64,000 nt of DNA from contig JACSVZ010000008.1 in the NCBI GenBank assembly GCA_014706295.1, forward strand, positions 2,801,376 to 2,865,375. The letters are read 5' to 3'. Below, in pieces: positions 12,375 to 25,155 of the stretch; within the stretch, counting starts at the first letter, position 1, and each line of letters opens with the position of its first letter. Under the pieces are notes generated by a model, which saw only the letters and a list, made by a program, of their open reading frames with translations, did no database searches and had not been told where the DNA came from. A program made the translations under genes and the position numbers. This DNA comes from Lycocorax pyrrhopterus obiensis (Eukaryota; Chordata; Aves; Passeriformes; Paradisaeidae).

Positions 12375-12693
12375 TCCAGGGGGACCTGGACAAGAAAGAT
12401 CAAGATAGACTATTTACAAGAGCATGTAATGACAGGACAATGGGGTACTAAACTGAAAGAAAGTAGGTTTGGATGGGATATTGGAAAAAACTCTTCCCTG
12501 TGAGGGTGGGGAGGCCCTGGCACAGGTTGCCCAGAGAAGCTGTGGCTGCCCCATCCCCCGAAGTGTCCAAGGCCACTTTGGACAGGACTTGGAGCAACCT
12601 GGGATAGTGGAAAGTGTCCCTGCCCATGGCAGGGGGTGGGACAGGATTGTCTTTAAGGTCCCTTCCAACCCAAACCATTCTGGGATTCTAGGA
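12375..12693 (+). mobile_element. CR1 LINE 3' end, plus strand
   Basis: This is a 5'-truncated CR1 copy with these blocks in order: TTTACAAGAGCATGTAATGA, GTGAGGGTGGGGAGGCCCTGG, GGTTGCCCAGAGAAGCTGTGG, GGAGCAACCTGG, and TCCCTTCCAACCCAAACCATT. It ends ATTCTGGGATTCTAGG, a slightly mutated avian CR1 tail. It lies about 30 bp after the LTR at 11848-12345. Only non-coding 3' sequence remains, and the open frames over it are incidental. Confidence 0.92.
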
Positions 12694-14604
12694 TCCCATG
12701 TTTTCATACTATACTTTAAGAAGCATTAACCTACACTTTAAGAATTAAATTTAAGAATTTAACCTACACTTTAAGAATCTTGGATATTGATGGCCTTCAT
12801 TTCTTCTCCTAAATGTCTTGAACTGTGCCTGCAGTCATATGCAAATACACATAGCATTCAGATATTCCATCTTGGAATTAAAGGCAGATTTGCAAGGTTC
12901 AGGCAAGCAGCACCCAGCTCTGAAGTCCCTTACCAATAGCTAAGTTGAGTAACAGACTGCCAGGCAACACATTTTGTTTCTGCCAAGGAATGGAGTTCTC
13001 AGACCTGTGTGGCCCAAATGCCCTGACATCACCCAGCTTGCTGTTTCCATCCACTTGGGAAATTTATACTGCAAGAAGCGCACCTATGCAATATGATTTT
13101 GTTCAGCTTGTTTCCACAAAGCATCTAGTACTGCTTCTGAATATAGTTTGGATATATCTTCTTATGCTCTATTATAAAAGCATGAATTTTCCCCTTTCCA
13201 AGTGATAACACAGCCAGATTCCCCATCATGGGTTACCTATGCGAACACGCCTTTGAGAACAAAAACATCCTCACCAAACCCAGGTATCAAAACCCCACCA
13301 AAATCAATCACACGAGAAGCTCTATTATTTCTTTCTCAGTATGTTGTAATGACATTAGTTTTTGTTAAGTTCTAATTGTTGGTGACTTATCCATAGTGTT
13401 TTTTCTTTACTCCAGAAGTGACGCACTGAGACACTGCTCTGGATACTCCAGCTGAATTTCCAAGCCTTTTTCCCCAAACTGACCCACCAGACTTTGGCAG
13501 GTCAGATCTCAGGGCTATGAATGGTCTTACCAGGTATTTGATTCTGAGATATCCACAAACAAGAAGGAAAGAGGATGGTAGAAAGTCACTTCAAGTCACA
13601 CATGGTGTTCTACAACGTGTGACACAGTGTCACACCATTTCCTTACCTTGTGCTACAGAAGCCACTTCAATAACAGGAAAAGCACTATAAAAAGGGTAGA
13701 ACAGGAGTGAGTCATTCCCAGTTTTAACACTTAGAAACCTAGAAAATGGGAGAAGGGAAGCAGACACAATCAATGAACATTCAAACTGCCTGAGCACAAG
13801 ATTTTGGCAGCAAGTCAGTACAATTCTTAAAGCTTCACTCACCTTATGTTCCCTTTTGGGGAAACAGTTTGAAGCTCAGATCAAACTCCTTCCCCCTGTC
13901 TTCTACCAGACTTCCTTCCTGGAAACTTTACCCCAGTACCTCTTGTCCCAGAAAATGTTACAGACACAATATTATGGGACACTTGGAAGGGGAAAAAGTA
14001 ATATAGAAATAATACTCAAAAAAATGTACCTATTTCCTTGGTACCTCCATTCTCTATCGATGACACTAAGGACACAAAATTTTCAGTGCATCTTTGCCAG
14101 TTTCCCTGCAAAATTCTTACCTCCTGATAAAAACAAAACAGAATTGCTGCACTTCTCTCCCTATATGCTGGCCACATGTAGCTTTAAATAACTTGGGATT
14201 GATTACTGGATCAAATAACCCAAAAAAGCTACGGCTGTGAGCACAGCCCTTAGTAATAAGCAGGGCTGAGTAACATACAGCTTGCCTCAGTCTAGAAGGA
14301 AAGGCAGATGAGATTAAAAAAGGATTTGGGTGACAGCACAAGCAGTTCTGTAGGACGTTCTGTAACATGGGCCTGTTATTTTCTGGATTGTAAGGGCATC
14401 TTCTGGAGGACATCTGGTATCTGTCCAAAGCCCTGTATTTTTCATTCTTACGAAATTATGTAATTGCAGTCAAATACCACAGACAACATTTTGCTTTTAC
14501 AATACAACAAAGCAAAACTGATGTGTACTGATCTGACCACACAAGTCTCAAACTAGAACTCTTTATGCGGGGGGATTTCTCTTCTGATTGCATTACTCTA
14601 TCTA
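12694..14604. other. No gene recognised
   Basis: No recognisable coding or repeat content. A tiny exact palindrome (two 9-nt arms around one base) lies at 13617-13635. The longest frames (about 110 codons, 13856-14191 plus) show no domain. Confidence 0.45.
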
Positions 14605-15542
14605 TGTCACAGATATAATATTTTAGTCTGTGTCAGAAATAAAGCAACTCTTGGTTCTTAATTAAAAATTAAGAACGGTTTATTAAACAAAACAAATTAG
14701 GGAAAAAGGTAATTAAAATTACAGAACGAAAAACCAGGTCCGCAGTGATCAGAGACCTTAACAGCCGAACCGGCTTAAATCCCAAAGCAGAAACCTGCAA
14801 CGCTGGGGTGACTTCAGTCAGTCTGAGGCCAGAATAGTTAAAAATGTCTCTAAACAGAGATGGAGGCCCCATGATCCAGCGTCAGGATTCACCAGCAGCT
14901 AGTCTGAGGTGAAAATGCCTCCTTCCGCCTCCTGGCAGGGAGGGTTATACTGTCTTGGTCCCACCCATGACTGCCCACTGTCCAGCCCCCATGGTCCTGG
15001 TTGATTGGTGGTGTTCGAGATGATGTACTGTTCATCTGCCAATGGCTCGCTGTCGTCTAGGGTGATTGATGTCATTCGTTTTAAAGGCGGGAAAGTCCTC
15101 ATTAAAATTCCAGGTTTCCATGGAGTCCAGTTGCAGGGTAATGGACAGGAACCAGAAACAGCTTGCTGCCACTTACGAAGGCTTGGTTTTCAGCAAAACC
15201 CAGAACTTATTTGAAAACTTGTAAGAGTTAAACACTTATTAAAAACATCAAAACTAGTTGCAATCACATTCTATAAACTTGGAAAACTTCACAGAACAGG
15301 GTAATAACACTGAATATATATAGGGAATAAAACACTGCAAGATTTAACAATTCTAATGATTAAAAGGGGGAAATAAACTTGTGGATATTTCAACAACAAG
15401 GATTTTTAACAAAGAACTGTGCAAAAACCTTTTAATTGGTTAATTATGGTAATAACTTCATAACTTAATAACTTATCACTTGCTTAATGGACAATCTGAA
15501 TATGCAAAGGCCAAATAATTTCATATATAACAGTCTGTGACA
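14605..15542 (-). mobile_element. Probable ERV LTR, minus strand
   Basis: The outer edges are near-inverted: TGTCACAGA at 14605 and TCTGTGACA ending at 15542. On the minus strand there are TATA-like boxes (TATATATA near 15316-15323, and AGTATAACC near 14947). CCAAT motifs lie near 15003 and 15040. A poly(A) signal AATAAA sits near 14682-14687, about 80 bp from the left end, as expected for the end of R. The left edge could instead be 14629, where TGTGTCAG begins. No matching target duplication was found, so the call rests on layout and termini. Confidence 0.5.
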
Positions 15543-17718
15543 TTATTTTAGTTCAGTGACATTAGCAGTAAGTTTGCTGATATGGAGCTCTGTGTTTATG
15601 TTGTTAATATAGGACTGAGATTCAGCAATTTTACATTGAAGACATTTGCACTTGTTTCTCTGCTAAATGCCAGTGGAATTATATGTCTCTTATCTAAGTA
15701 GACTTCTAACTATTAGATCAAGAAACAGATTTTTCCTAGAACTTTAACTCATTTACCCATTAAAGTACTTTTTTCTTCTTTTTAAAACCTTGAAAAAGGT
15801 CCCCAAGTATGTGTGTGTAAGCATCTTCTCAGTGATACACTGAACAGCTCATGCTAAAGCCAGTTGTAACACGGGTGCAGAACACCAGGAGAGACATGGT
15901 ATCAGGTGGCCTGTGTTGTTACTACAGCCAGAGACACAGGTATCCCTGGGTGCACCATTCAAAGAGCAGCAAGGACATGCAGCAGGATAGAAAACCTTTT
16001 CAGAGATTGTGGGAATGGCAGTTCATCCTCAGCTTTCAGCAAGCTTTTGTGGGGACACTCCATGGAATAGCTTTGGGGGTTTGAGGACAGTCAGGTACAG
16101 GGATGGGAAGTGAGAAGGCTTTGAGGGCTTCAGGATGAGGCAGAGCACCTCTCATTGCGCCAAGGGAGGGGGAGCTACCAGCCCTGCCACGTGGCCTGAG
16201 GTGGCAGAGGAGGAAGAAAGAGGATGCGGAGAAGAGGTTAGGAGGCTCCAGCCCACCTGGACCCCCTGCAGCTGGACCAGGCTGCAGCTTTCATCTGTGA
16301 TCTGTGATCAGGGATGGTCTGCTCCCATGATGGCACACGGCAAACCAGGAGCTGAGATGCCATGCAGGAAAAGTAATGGTTAACAGCAGAATGAGTGGGA
16401 ACATACCTGGGTTTGTTTTACATTTCATCAGTCAGGACTTACTTGTTCTTGCAGATACAGACCTCAAGCTCCAAAGCCTTTGGAGATACTTCTTCTCCCT
16501 TCAAACAGCCACAAACTTCCTCCTGGTGAAAACAAAACAACCTGAATGAACCACATGCAGAGTGTTTCCTCTTCTTCTAAGATTGCTTATGTAGTGGACT
16601 GACCATGGCCAGCTGCCAGTCACTCACACAGCCATCTCCTCCCTCCCTCTCCTCAGCAGAATGGAGAGAAAATAACAAGAAAAAATTTGTAGGTGGAGAT
16701 TGAGACAGGAAGACCACTTACCAATCCCTGACATGGGCAAAACTGACTCAAGCTGTGGAAAATTAAATAAATTTAGTGACAATTAGAATAGAATTGGATG
16801 GTGAGAAACACAGACAAAAATTAACACCCACCTCCTGCTTCTTCTCTGGCACAGCATCACACCTTCATTCCTGACTCCTGTCACCACCAAGTAGCACAGT
16901 GGGTGGAGGAATGCGGGTGACAGTCCCTAACAGCCCCACTCTGCCATTCCTTCCTCCCCACACCTCTCCCTGCCCCACCATGGCCCTGGCACCTGGAGTG
17001 GGTCACCATGCCTATCTTGGCTCCATCATGATAACGGGATCATTGGAAGGCACAAGTCTAACCTGTTTGCTGCATCTGTTCATTCTTCTGCCTGCTATTT
17101 CACCAAATGATGCAGTGAATTACCTTTAAATTCAAGACTTCCCTTTTTAATTGAACTCAAAAATTGCATTACTCTGCATTTATGCTATCACTAACAATAA
17201 AGCTGACATGCTTTTCCTTCCCTTTTAAAAGCCAAAGCTGCTCATCTAAAAATAGCTCCTGCCCTTTAGCCCAGGTTTTATGTGTATGTTTTTCATATTA
17301 CCATTTCAGGCTTTTAGCCTCAGTACTGATGTTTCAGTAATTAGATACAAACTGACACGCAAATTGCTGGTAGCAGGTTCCCCTCAGTTATCTCATTTAT
17401 AGTATGATAAAAATTTTACTTCCATGAAAGTCAAAGGCAATGATGGAGAAACAGCTTGCAACGCATCAAGCAGTTGCTGACACACAACGCGGCACTCTGG
17501 CTGTGCAGGCCATGATGGCTGCTGTCAGTCCAGGCTGTTCCACACCCAGGTGTCCATCAGCGTTGTCAAAATGCAGCCAGGGGATTCCTCACTGACTGAA
17601 CTCTTTCCTTGTGCTACCCTGCTATGGATGCTGAAAAAGCTCCAGCAGAGAATTTCTTCAGCTCTCTGCAGCATTTTTGTAAGAGTTCTGTCTTTCCCAT
17701 GCAAGTAACTCAAAACAA
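15543..17718. other. No gene recognised
   Basis: 15850-16380 is moderately GC-richer than its surroundings and has two open frames (77 and 82 codons, plus) with no recognisable domain. The rest is AT-rich unique sequence. Confidence 0.4.
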
Positions 17719-17988
17719 TGTTACAGTTTTGTAAACCTCTTGCAGCTGCAGATTGTTTTGCAGAATTGTTATAGTTCTAACTAGAAAAACATTCAGAGAT
17801 GGGTGTCTTAGAACTTGACCAATCCCCTTAGGGAGTGGATGGCAAAAACCAATTACCTTATGCCACTTAATACACTTTGCGAACTAACATATAAAAGCCT
17901 TCTGAGAGTTCATTAAATCATCATCCATTTATCCCTGAGCCTGGACTTCGTGTCGTTTCTCTACTTGTCCATGGGGAAAACAGCGACA
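17719..17988 (+). mobile_element. Probable ERV LTR or LTR fragment, plus strand
   Basis: The core has a compact retroviral promoter layout. CCAAT motifs occur at 17819 and 17849. A TATA box (ACATATAAAAGCC near 17887) and an ATTAAA poly(A)-like signal (near 17914) follow within 30 bp. The pyrimidine-rich end closes with GCGACA, like the end of solo LTR S (46205-46843). The left edge is a guess, because several TG starts are possible and none gives a target duplication. Confidence 0.5.
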
Positions 17989-20900
17989 CCCTGCATCCTG
18001 TCTCCAAAGGGCCGATGCAAAGACCAAACTTCTTTCTTATGTCACTGATGTATTTCTTCTGGTTAATGAACCCTCAAACCTCTACAGTCCTGCACCACAG
18101 CAAGGTTTCATGTCTCCAGGGCTCTGTCCCACAATGCCATCGCAGCTTATACCCTGCCAGAGCTTAGATCATTGACAATCTTTGATACTCACACCAGATA
18201 TCCCTATGCTGAAACCCTGCACTTCAGGCTGCCACAGGAGTTAAGAAGAGAAGAAAGAGTATTGCATCACCCAAAGCACAAGCTTTTACAACCCAATTAA
18301 TTCTCTGAGCTGCATGACATACTATGCAATCACCATGGAAAAACCACAGCTGTCTATATTAGATCAGTGAACCAAGAACACTTTAGTGACGACAGATATC
18401 CACATTCTATTTTATTCTTTCAGTTTGAAGTTGTTAAATATACCTTTTAAAGAGTGACATTCCTTTTTGTTGTCCAAAAGGTGACAATACTCTCCAGGCT
18501 GCTACATGTCTGCTGAAAATTGGGCCACAGTTCATTCCTGGGTTAGTGTACGTTGCTAATAGGAATAATTTTATACCAGCACATCTTTGATTTCAGCAAG
18601 AGTGAAAGCTCCACATAGTCTGTGTATCTGTCCTCAGATGGAAATGAGGTGTTATCTCCAGGAAGCTAGGCTGGTAGTGAATTAGCTCTCCCTTCTCCCG
18701 AGTGTTGACAAGACTTGTGTAAGTGAGAATAAGAAATTCCGGAGATGTGAGTATTAACTACCCAAAATGCCTAAAAATGACTCATTTGCCTTTCAGGTCA
18801 CATTTACAACTGGTTTGTGTAGCTGCTGTAGCAATTACCACACACAACAGCCCAGCCCCAGGAGCAGAGATACGGCAGAGTTCAGCTAAAGGAGCCTTGG
18901 AAAAAATCTGGTCTGTGGTGGAGACATCCCCATGACTTCTGCAAAGACAGCTCTGTTTGTAATGTTTGGGGGTTTTCCTATCACATAAACACACACATTA
19001 CCTGTCACTTGATAGGTTTTATTTTGTTAATTTTCCAAACTCCTTTGAGATCCTGACGTTTGATCAGCACCGTTTTGATTGTTCATACTGAGCGATGAAA
19101 CTAGAAATAGAAAACTCTCCGAGTATGCTGTACAAAAATGAAGTATTGCCCTCCGAGTGAGCCCAGTGTGACTAATGACAGTGTCAGCAATCTGATGCTC
19201 CCCAAAACTAGTGCTATATATTGAAAACAGCCCTTCTGTACTAATAATTTTCAGAAAGGACCGTAATAGCATCCTTTCAACCAGTTTTCTGTCTCTGCAG
19301 ATATTTCATTGTGCTCCTAACTTCAATATCATCTTCTTTTTTAATAGCAAGGCTTTGCATTGTAATATCCCCAGTGAAGGATATTTAGCAGGGCCTAAAA
19401 ACACCCTGCTGCTGGTAGCAGAAACAAAGTTTGAGAGTTGTCAGAAATTCCTTCAGAGAAGGGAACTCTTAAGTATATATATACTTTTGATACAGAAATT
19501 TCTTTTGGTCTGAAAACAATTACCCCAGTTGCCAGCAGAGGGGAGTTCCTTTGCCCTTATCAAATTAAAAGTGTAAATATCAGTTGAAAGGTGAGAGGGG
19601 GTGAGACGTTCTTTGGTTTTGATCTTTTTGAATCAAAGTGAATTGGGGCTCATTAACTTCATGAGTTTGAACATGCTTATTAAAATGGACCCAACTCTAA
19701 CACATGTTCTAGGCAGCTGGCATTGTTCTAGGAAAAAAAAAGGAACAACAGAGCAGAGCACTAACATGTACTCTATTTAAAATAAATAACTTGTGACTGA
19801 ATGCCAGTGGCTTAAAAGGCATGAGGGTTCCCAAAGAAAATAGGGAACTGCTTTGCCCAGCCATGCAGTGTATTGCAAGAGGTGGTACTGCTGGTCAGTG
19901 GCTGTACCAGCCCAAACACAGCTCTGATGCCACTATACATAGACTTAACCAGCTCCTAATAGACTCTCTCATGGTTTCTCCTATCAGCTACCATGTCATA
20001 TATATATATAAATATATATATATATATTCCATATCATATTACTCTGCTTTCACCATTAGCTGCTTGATCTGTAGTCTAAGCACATGCAAACATACCAGCC
20101 AGACTAGCACTAGCACCACAGTTAATGCTCTACATCCTAACTAGGCTTTACATTATGTTCAGCTTCCTCCATCCTGCCCCCAGACTGCAATTAGCCCTCA
20201 GACAAATTGTGACCCCTCTGCTCCTCCCCTGGCCACTCACTCAGGTGCCCTGGCACCTTGGCTGCATGCTGACAAGGATGCCAGATTTGTCAGGCCTCCT
20301 GACAAATGGCATTCTTGGAATTCCTACAGAAGGCATCCCTGCAATATCCAATTAGAGCCTCAACAAGGACTCTTCCATACAACAACTAAATGTTGGAACC
20401 AGGAGTTTCCATAGGAGGCTGAATAAACCTCCTAAATAAACAAGAACAAGGTGCTTCCCATTCGCTTCTCATACAAGGGACTTTTTTACCCTCCAGCCTA
20501 GCTGAACAGAAGTACCTCTGTTTTTTTATCTTCCCTGCTACAGCACTAAGCAGGCATTTGAACACCTTTCTCCATGAAGCAGTGGAGCAAACACTTATCA
20601 GAGGAGGCCAAGCAATTAGGCCAGAGCAGCCATTCAATGGACACTGTACCTGATGAGATGAAGTCAAAATTAACAATCCCCAAACTGTGCCAGGCTGTTA
20701 CAGATCAGTTTGGTACTGGGAGCAGTTGTCTTGGAGCTGTTTTAACTAACTGTGATAATAACAGTAGCAATATTGGTAAACATCAACTCCTTGACACAAA
20801 ACCCAACAATGGATATGTATTCAGGCTGAGGAATGGTAAACCTTGTCAGCAGAAACGATTTAAACAAGGATGGAAGAGAAAGGAAAACATTCAGGAAGTC

Positions 20901-23900
20901 AGTGTCACAGTTTCCATACCTGTAGGATTCATCACTCATAGCATATAGTGCACTGCCTGTCATTCAAGGCCTAAACACAACCCCAGGAGAACCCGATGGG
21001 TTTCACCTGGGGTGAGAGCAGTCCCATGTCTACACAGAGAAGCAGCATGTTTAGGGCTCACATGTGGCACCCGCACCCATGGTCAGTTTATACAAGTGCT
21101 TGATGACACCTGTGGGATCCCAGCGCTGCATTACCACCAGTCTATTGCCTAGGTGCATCTAGTTTCCCAGTGAAATTTTGTTCTTCAAAATACTCATCAC
21201 TTATCAGTGAAAATCCCATCTGCAAGCCAGCACTGGCACTGCACTGGCCAGTTTGTTGCATGGCACAGCTGGATCATTCCACACAGATGGGCTGCATACA
21301 CACTTCGAAGGCAAGTGGGAAATTAGTTGGCAAACCTGGGAGACAAAGAGAGAACTGTGGGGAGGGCAGCAGAAGGTCATCTGGGTTTAAAGCACTTACC
21401 ACATCTCTGCTGCTTCTCTGTTCTCGTCTATAAAATCCTTCTTTATTCATGCAGCTGAGCAAGCCTGGGTGGAAGTGCCTCTTCTCCCAGACATAGTGTC
21501 CAGAATAGGCTTAAAATAAAACGTAGCAATTCACATCTAGATTTTTTTTGTGGCCTCCACCAAAGGCACTTGGTTATTTTTCTTTGTTACACAAATTGGC
21601 CACTCAGCATGTGCACAGCAACTTTGCACCTGAAGAGCCAGCATGCTTCTCTGGCCAAGTAAAACCACAGCTGTAAGCAAAGCAGTCAAAGCTTGGCTGC
21701 CATGGAAGGCTCAGGATGAAGCTATGCCTGGGACATGCCTCCCTGCCCTGAGGCCAATTAATACAGGGTAGGAGGGTTAAGAGAAGAAGAGTGTGGGCTT
21801 TTTCTTTCCCACACAAGGAGCTCAGAGTTCACTGATCGATCAAGAAAACCAATCCATCCTCTATCCTAAGCATGTACAATTTCCAGGGCAACCACCGGGA
21901 TCAGTGCTCAGCCCAAAAGCAAAGGGCTTGAGCCCTTGCTGCTGTAAATATGCTCTTTGGAAAGTTCTTCCCATATATACACCCCAAAGCCTCTTTTCTC
22001 CAAACTCTTTCTGGTACTTTCTAGCTTGCATATCATCCAGGCTGATGTTTGCCTTCCAGTCACAAGTGTCCTGTGGTTCACTCCCTGCATCATGTCTTCA
22101 TTAGTATACGGGAAGAGCAGCTCCAGCAGTGGGAATGTCTGTCATCATGAAAAAAAACATTCTCATTAAAAAATAAAATTAATCCATATTCCCCAACTTT
22201 TTCTGGTGCTTTATTCCCTTTCAACTGTGTTGGTGAGCCTGAATATTTCCAATAACCAAGCAGTTTGAGTAACTCTAACAAACTCAACAATTCAGTAGTA
22301 ACATGAGCAACTCTGTTGAAAAGAATCAGCCCAGATTTCAGCAGTTTTAGTGAATCTTACAGGATCCATAAACACATTTTAAACACAAGCTAGAAGCTAG
22401 GAGATATCTTGTTCTTCCCCCGCCCCCCACCGTTCCATTCATTCCATTATCTTTATTTATTTGATTGATTGTTTTTTAGCTTCTCTCAGCTATCCTTACT
22501 TTGTCTTTTGTATTGTAAATCTCAAGCCAAGAATAAGGGGATAGTGTTAAATACAACCTGATATACCAGAAAGTATAAAAAAATCCATATATCAAAATTC
22601 CCTCTCCTCCATTTGCTCCCATACCTTCACCACCCACCTATAACAGCATAACACTAGATACTAACAGCCTACAGTGCTGGGCTTCAGCCAGAATTTAACC
22701 TGAGAGTTCTCTATTAATGTGCATGGAAATAAGTAAGGTTTTGTCACATTCTGTTCCACATTACAGCAGGAATAATCGGCCATTGCCACAGAAGCTTTCA
22801 AAAAAAAAGATTCAAATGAACAGAAATTGGTAAGATAAAAAAAGCCACTATATAAATCATATTCTTCTTATTAATGTTATGCATTTTTATTTTCCAGGAA
22901 TCAAAACAGCATACTTTGTGTGTATTCAGAAATCACAGTCATATTCTGAAATGTTTAATTTACATGCAAATTAGAATCAGGAACCTACTGGCTGCAGATA
23001 TTCCCTTTCAGTCATAAACTGGCCTTTAAACCTATGTAAAAGGATAATATAATAACAATGAGATTATTACTGGTGCTGTAAAAGTTTAGCTTTGAAAAGC
23101 CATAGAGATTTGATTCAGTGAACAGGAATCATGACACAGAAGAGAAAAAAAACATTACAAGAAAAATCTGGATCTCCAGAGCAGCAAATTTGAAATTGCT
23201 TCATTTTAGAATAAACATAACCACAAAAAGATTTTTGGAATTACACTACTTTCTACTCTGCAAATCATCTAGCTGACGAAGCTTGTGTATCACTCTCGTT
23301 CTTCCAGGAAAAATGTTGACACATTTCTCTATTTGGACTTCTAATCTCTTATGTTAGCCTGATGTATTCCAACGATGCACTGCTAAAAATGGTTTCATAG
23401 AAGGGGCAGATAAGGAAGAAACAGTTTGGCAACATAGGGCATTGTTATCCAAAGCCTGATGAAGTGAAAGGAAGAACTCCATAATGCACTTAAACCGCAA
23501 CAGCTGTCTGCTACAAGCCTTGCAAAACAACTCTCCAAGTAATGATTTTAAAGCAGGTTTCACCAAAGCATTGGGCTATACAAGAGCTGCACCTCATGTG
23601 AGCAGAGGTATAATCTTTAGTTTCAATTATCACTGTAACAAATAAAAATGTTATTTGATGGAAAACTGCATGTCCTGAAACCAAACCAAAATAGAAAGAT
23701 GTTTTTTCTAATGCTTCATGTTAGGTTTAGGCAAGTAGGAGCTACTGAAAAAGAAAATTAATATTTTCTCATTGCCTGTCTCTGGCTCAAGAGGCCTAAG
23801 TAAAACAGCTCTAAAGATATCTTAAATGAAGTCTATTAAAAAGAGGCATGTTTTCATGGTTGAGCCCTTTCCATGGAAACAAAGGGCATCTGACGTCGTG

Positions 23901-24574
23901 TTCAAGCCTTTTCATCTGTGACAGGGTAAAATCTTGTGACTAGCCTCTATTTCACAGAGAAGAAAAATAACTTCTTTTAGTTCCCTTCTTGCGGTTTTCC
24001 TACATGTAGCAGTAAAACATTACAGCATCATTACAATGTCCACGGGTGTGAGTACAGCAGCAATATTAGTACAGTGCCGACCTGCAGAGAGCTCAGAGTG
24101 TTTTCATCATACTGCAAGAATATAGTAAGAAATAGTTTGGGAAGTGCATGAAAATGTCACGGCAATGTCATTAAGTGCCTTTTGCATGCTGATGGGAAAA
24201 CAATTTGAATGCTATTTGTGTAGAGATTCGTATTACAAGATACTCACGTTGGAAAACTAGCTTAGCAAAATGATCTCCACACGTGGCCACAGAATTTTCA
24301 CACCTATGCAGTCACTAAGCACAGGCCTCATTTCTACCCTCCTTGGTGGTGCACAGCTTTCACTGAAGCGTGAGATGCTGCAAAGCTGATCTCAATCAAG
24401 TATCTGCAATTAGGTCCTTGTTCCAGTATCAACCTAAAAGTGAATTGGCAACAGACATTTTATCACACAGCTGGAGGAGGAAACCTTGCCCTTAAGGTGA
24501 TGGATAAAGGTACTGTAAATTAAACTGGCAGCACAACAGAGTCACAGCTCCAGAGACAGGCTTGTCACACTGTT
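17989..24574. other. No gene recognised; (AT)n repeat at 19998-20030
   Basis: More than 6 kb of mainly unique, AT-rich DNA. It includes an AT dinucleotide stretch at about 19998-20030 and a TTTATTTGATTGATTG-like simple stretch near 22450. The longest frame (124 codons, 20574-20948 plus) lacks recognisable domains or a convincing start. I see no splice-flanked exon that I could name. Confidence 0.45.
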
Positions 24575-25155
24575 TGTCCTGGGGTGATATTATGAGGCCG
24601 CTTTATTCCTTAACCATCTGCTTAATGCCCAAAGACGCTGTGTCTAAGATGGACCCCAGGGCCGGGGCCAGAGCCACAGGACCCGGGTGCGGGTCGGTTC
24701 AACGGGCTCGGCCCAACGGCTCGGGGGCTCCAGAGGGTCTCGGCGGTGTTCGGGAGAGAGCGCGCCGGGAGCGCTGTGCTGCTCTTTGGGGTTTTTTTGT
24801 TCCAGCTAGCTGGAAAAAGGTTGTGTTGTTCTTTTTGGTTTTTTTCTCTTCCCTCCCCCTTGCCTCACTGCCTCCCTTCCCTTCTCGCCGGTCCGGGGAG
24901 CCCGCGGGGTGGCCCCGGCTGGTCCGAGCCCGTGTGTCTGTTCCCTCTCCGGGCCTTTGCTGTATTTTGAGTTTTGTTTTTTCCTGTTCTACCCTGTTTT
25001 GTGTTAATAAACGGTTTGGGGGGTTTTTCCCACTTTCACTTGCTGTTTCAAATTTGTCTCATGGGTGGAGGAAAAGGGGAGGCCCTTTTCCCTTTGGAGG
25101 AGGCACTCATTCTGGAGTGTTTCCTCCTAAAATTTTGTCTCCAAAAACCGAGACA
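24575..25155 (+). mobile_element. Solo LTR, plus strand, GC-rich U3
   Basis: It starts TGTCCTGGGGTGAT and ends AACCGAGACA, and is a family member of the minus-strand copy at 5432-6074. A GC-rich promoter part (24655-24960) is followed by T-rich runs and the AATAAA poly(A) signal at 25006-25011. The flanks CTGTT and TTATT agree at three of five positions, which may be a decayed 5-bp duplication. The 201-codon open frame at 24562-25167 lies almost entirely inside this LTR and is a by-product of its base composition, not a gene. Confidence 0.78.

Noticed and set aside
13617..13635. 19-bp palindrome with 9-nt arms
   Set aside because: Too short to be more than chance in 64 kb, and no flanking structure was found.
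19998..20030. AT-rich run that looked like an origin or promoter
   Set aside because: It is a simple AT dinucleotide repeat without other signals.
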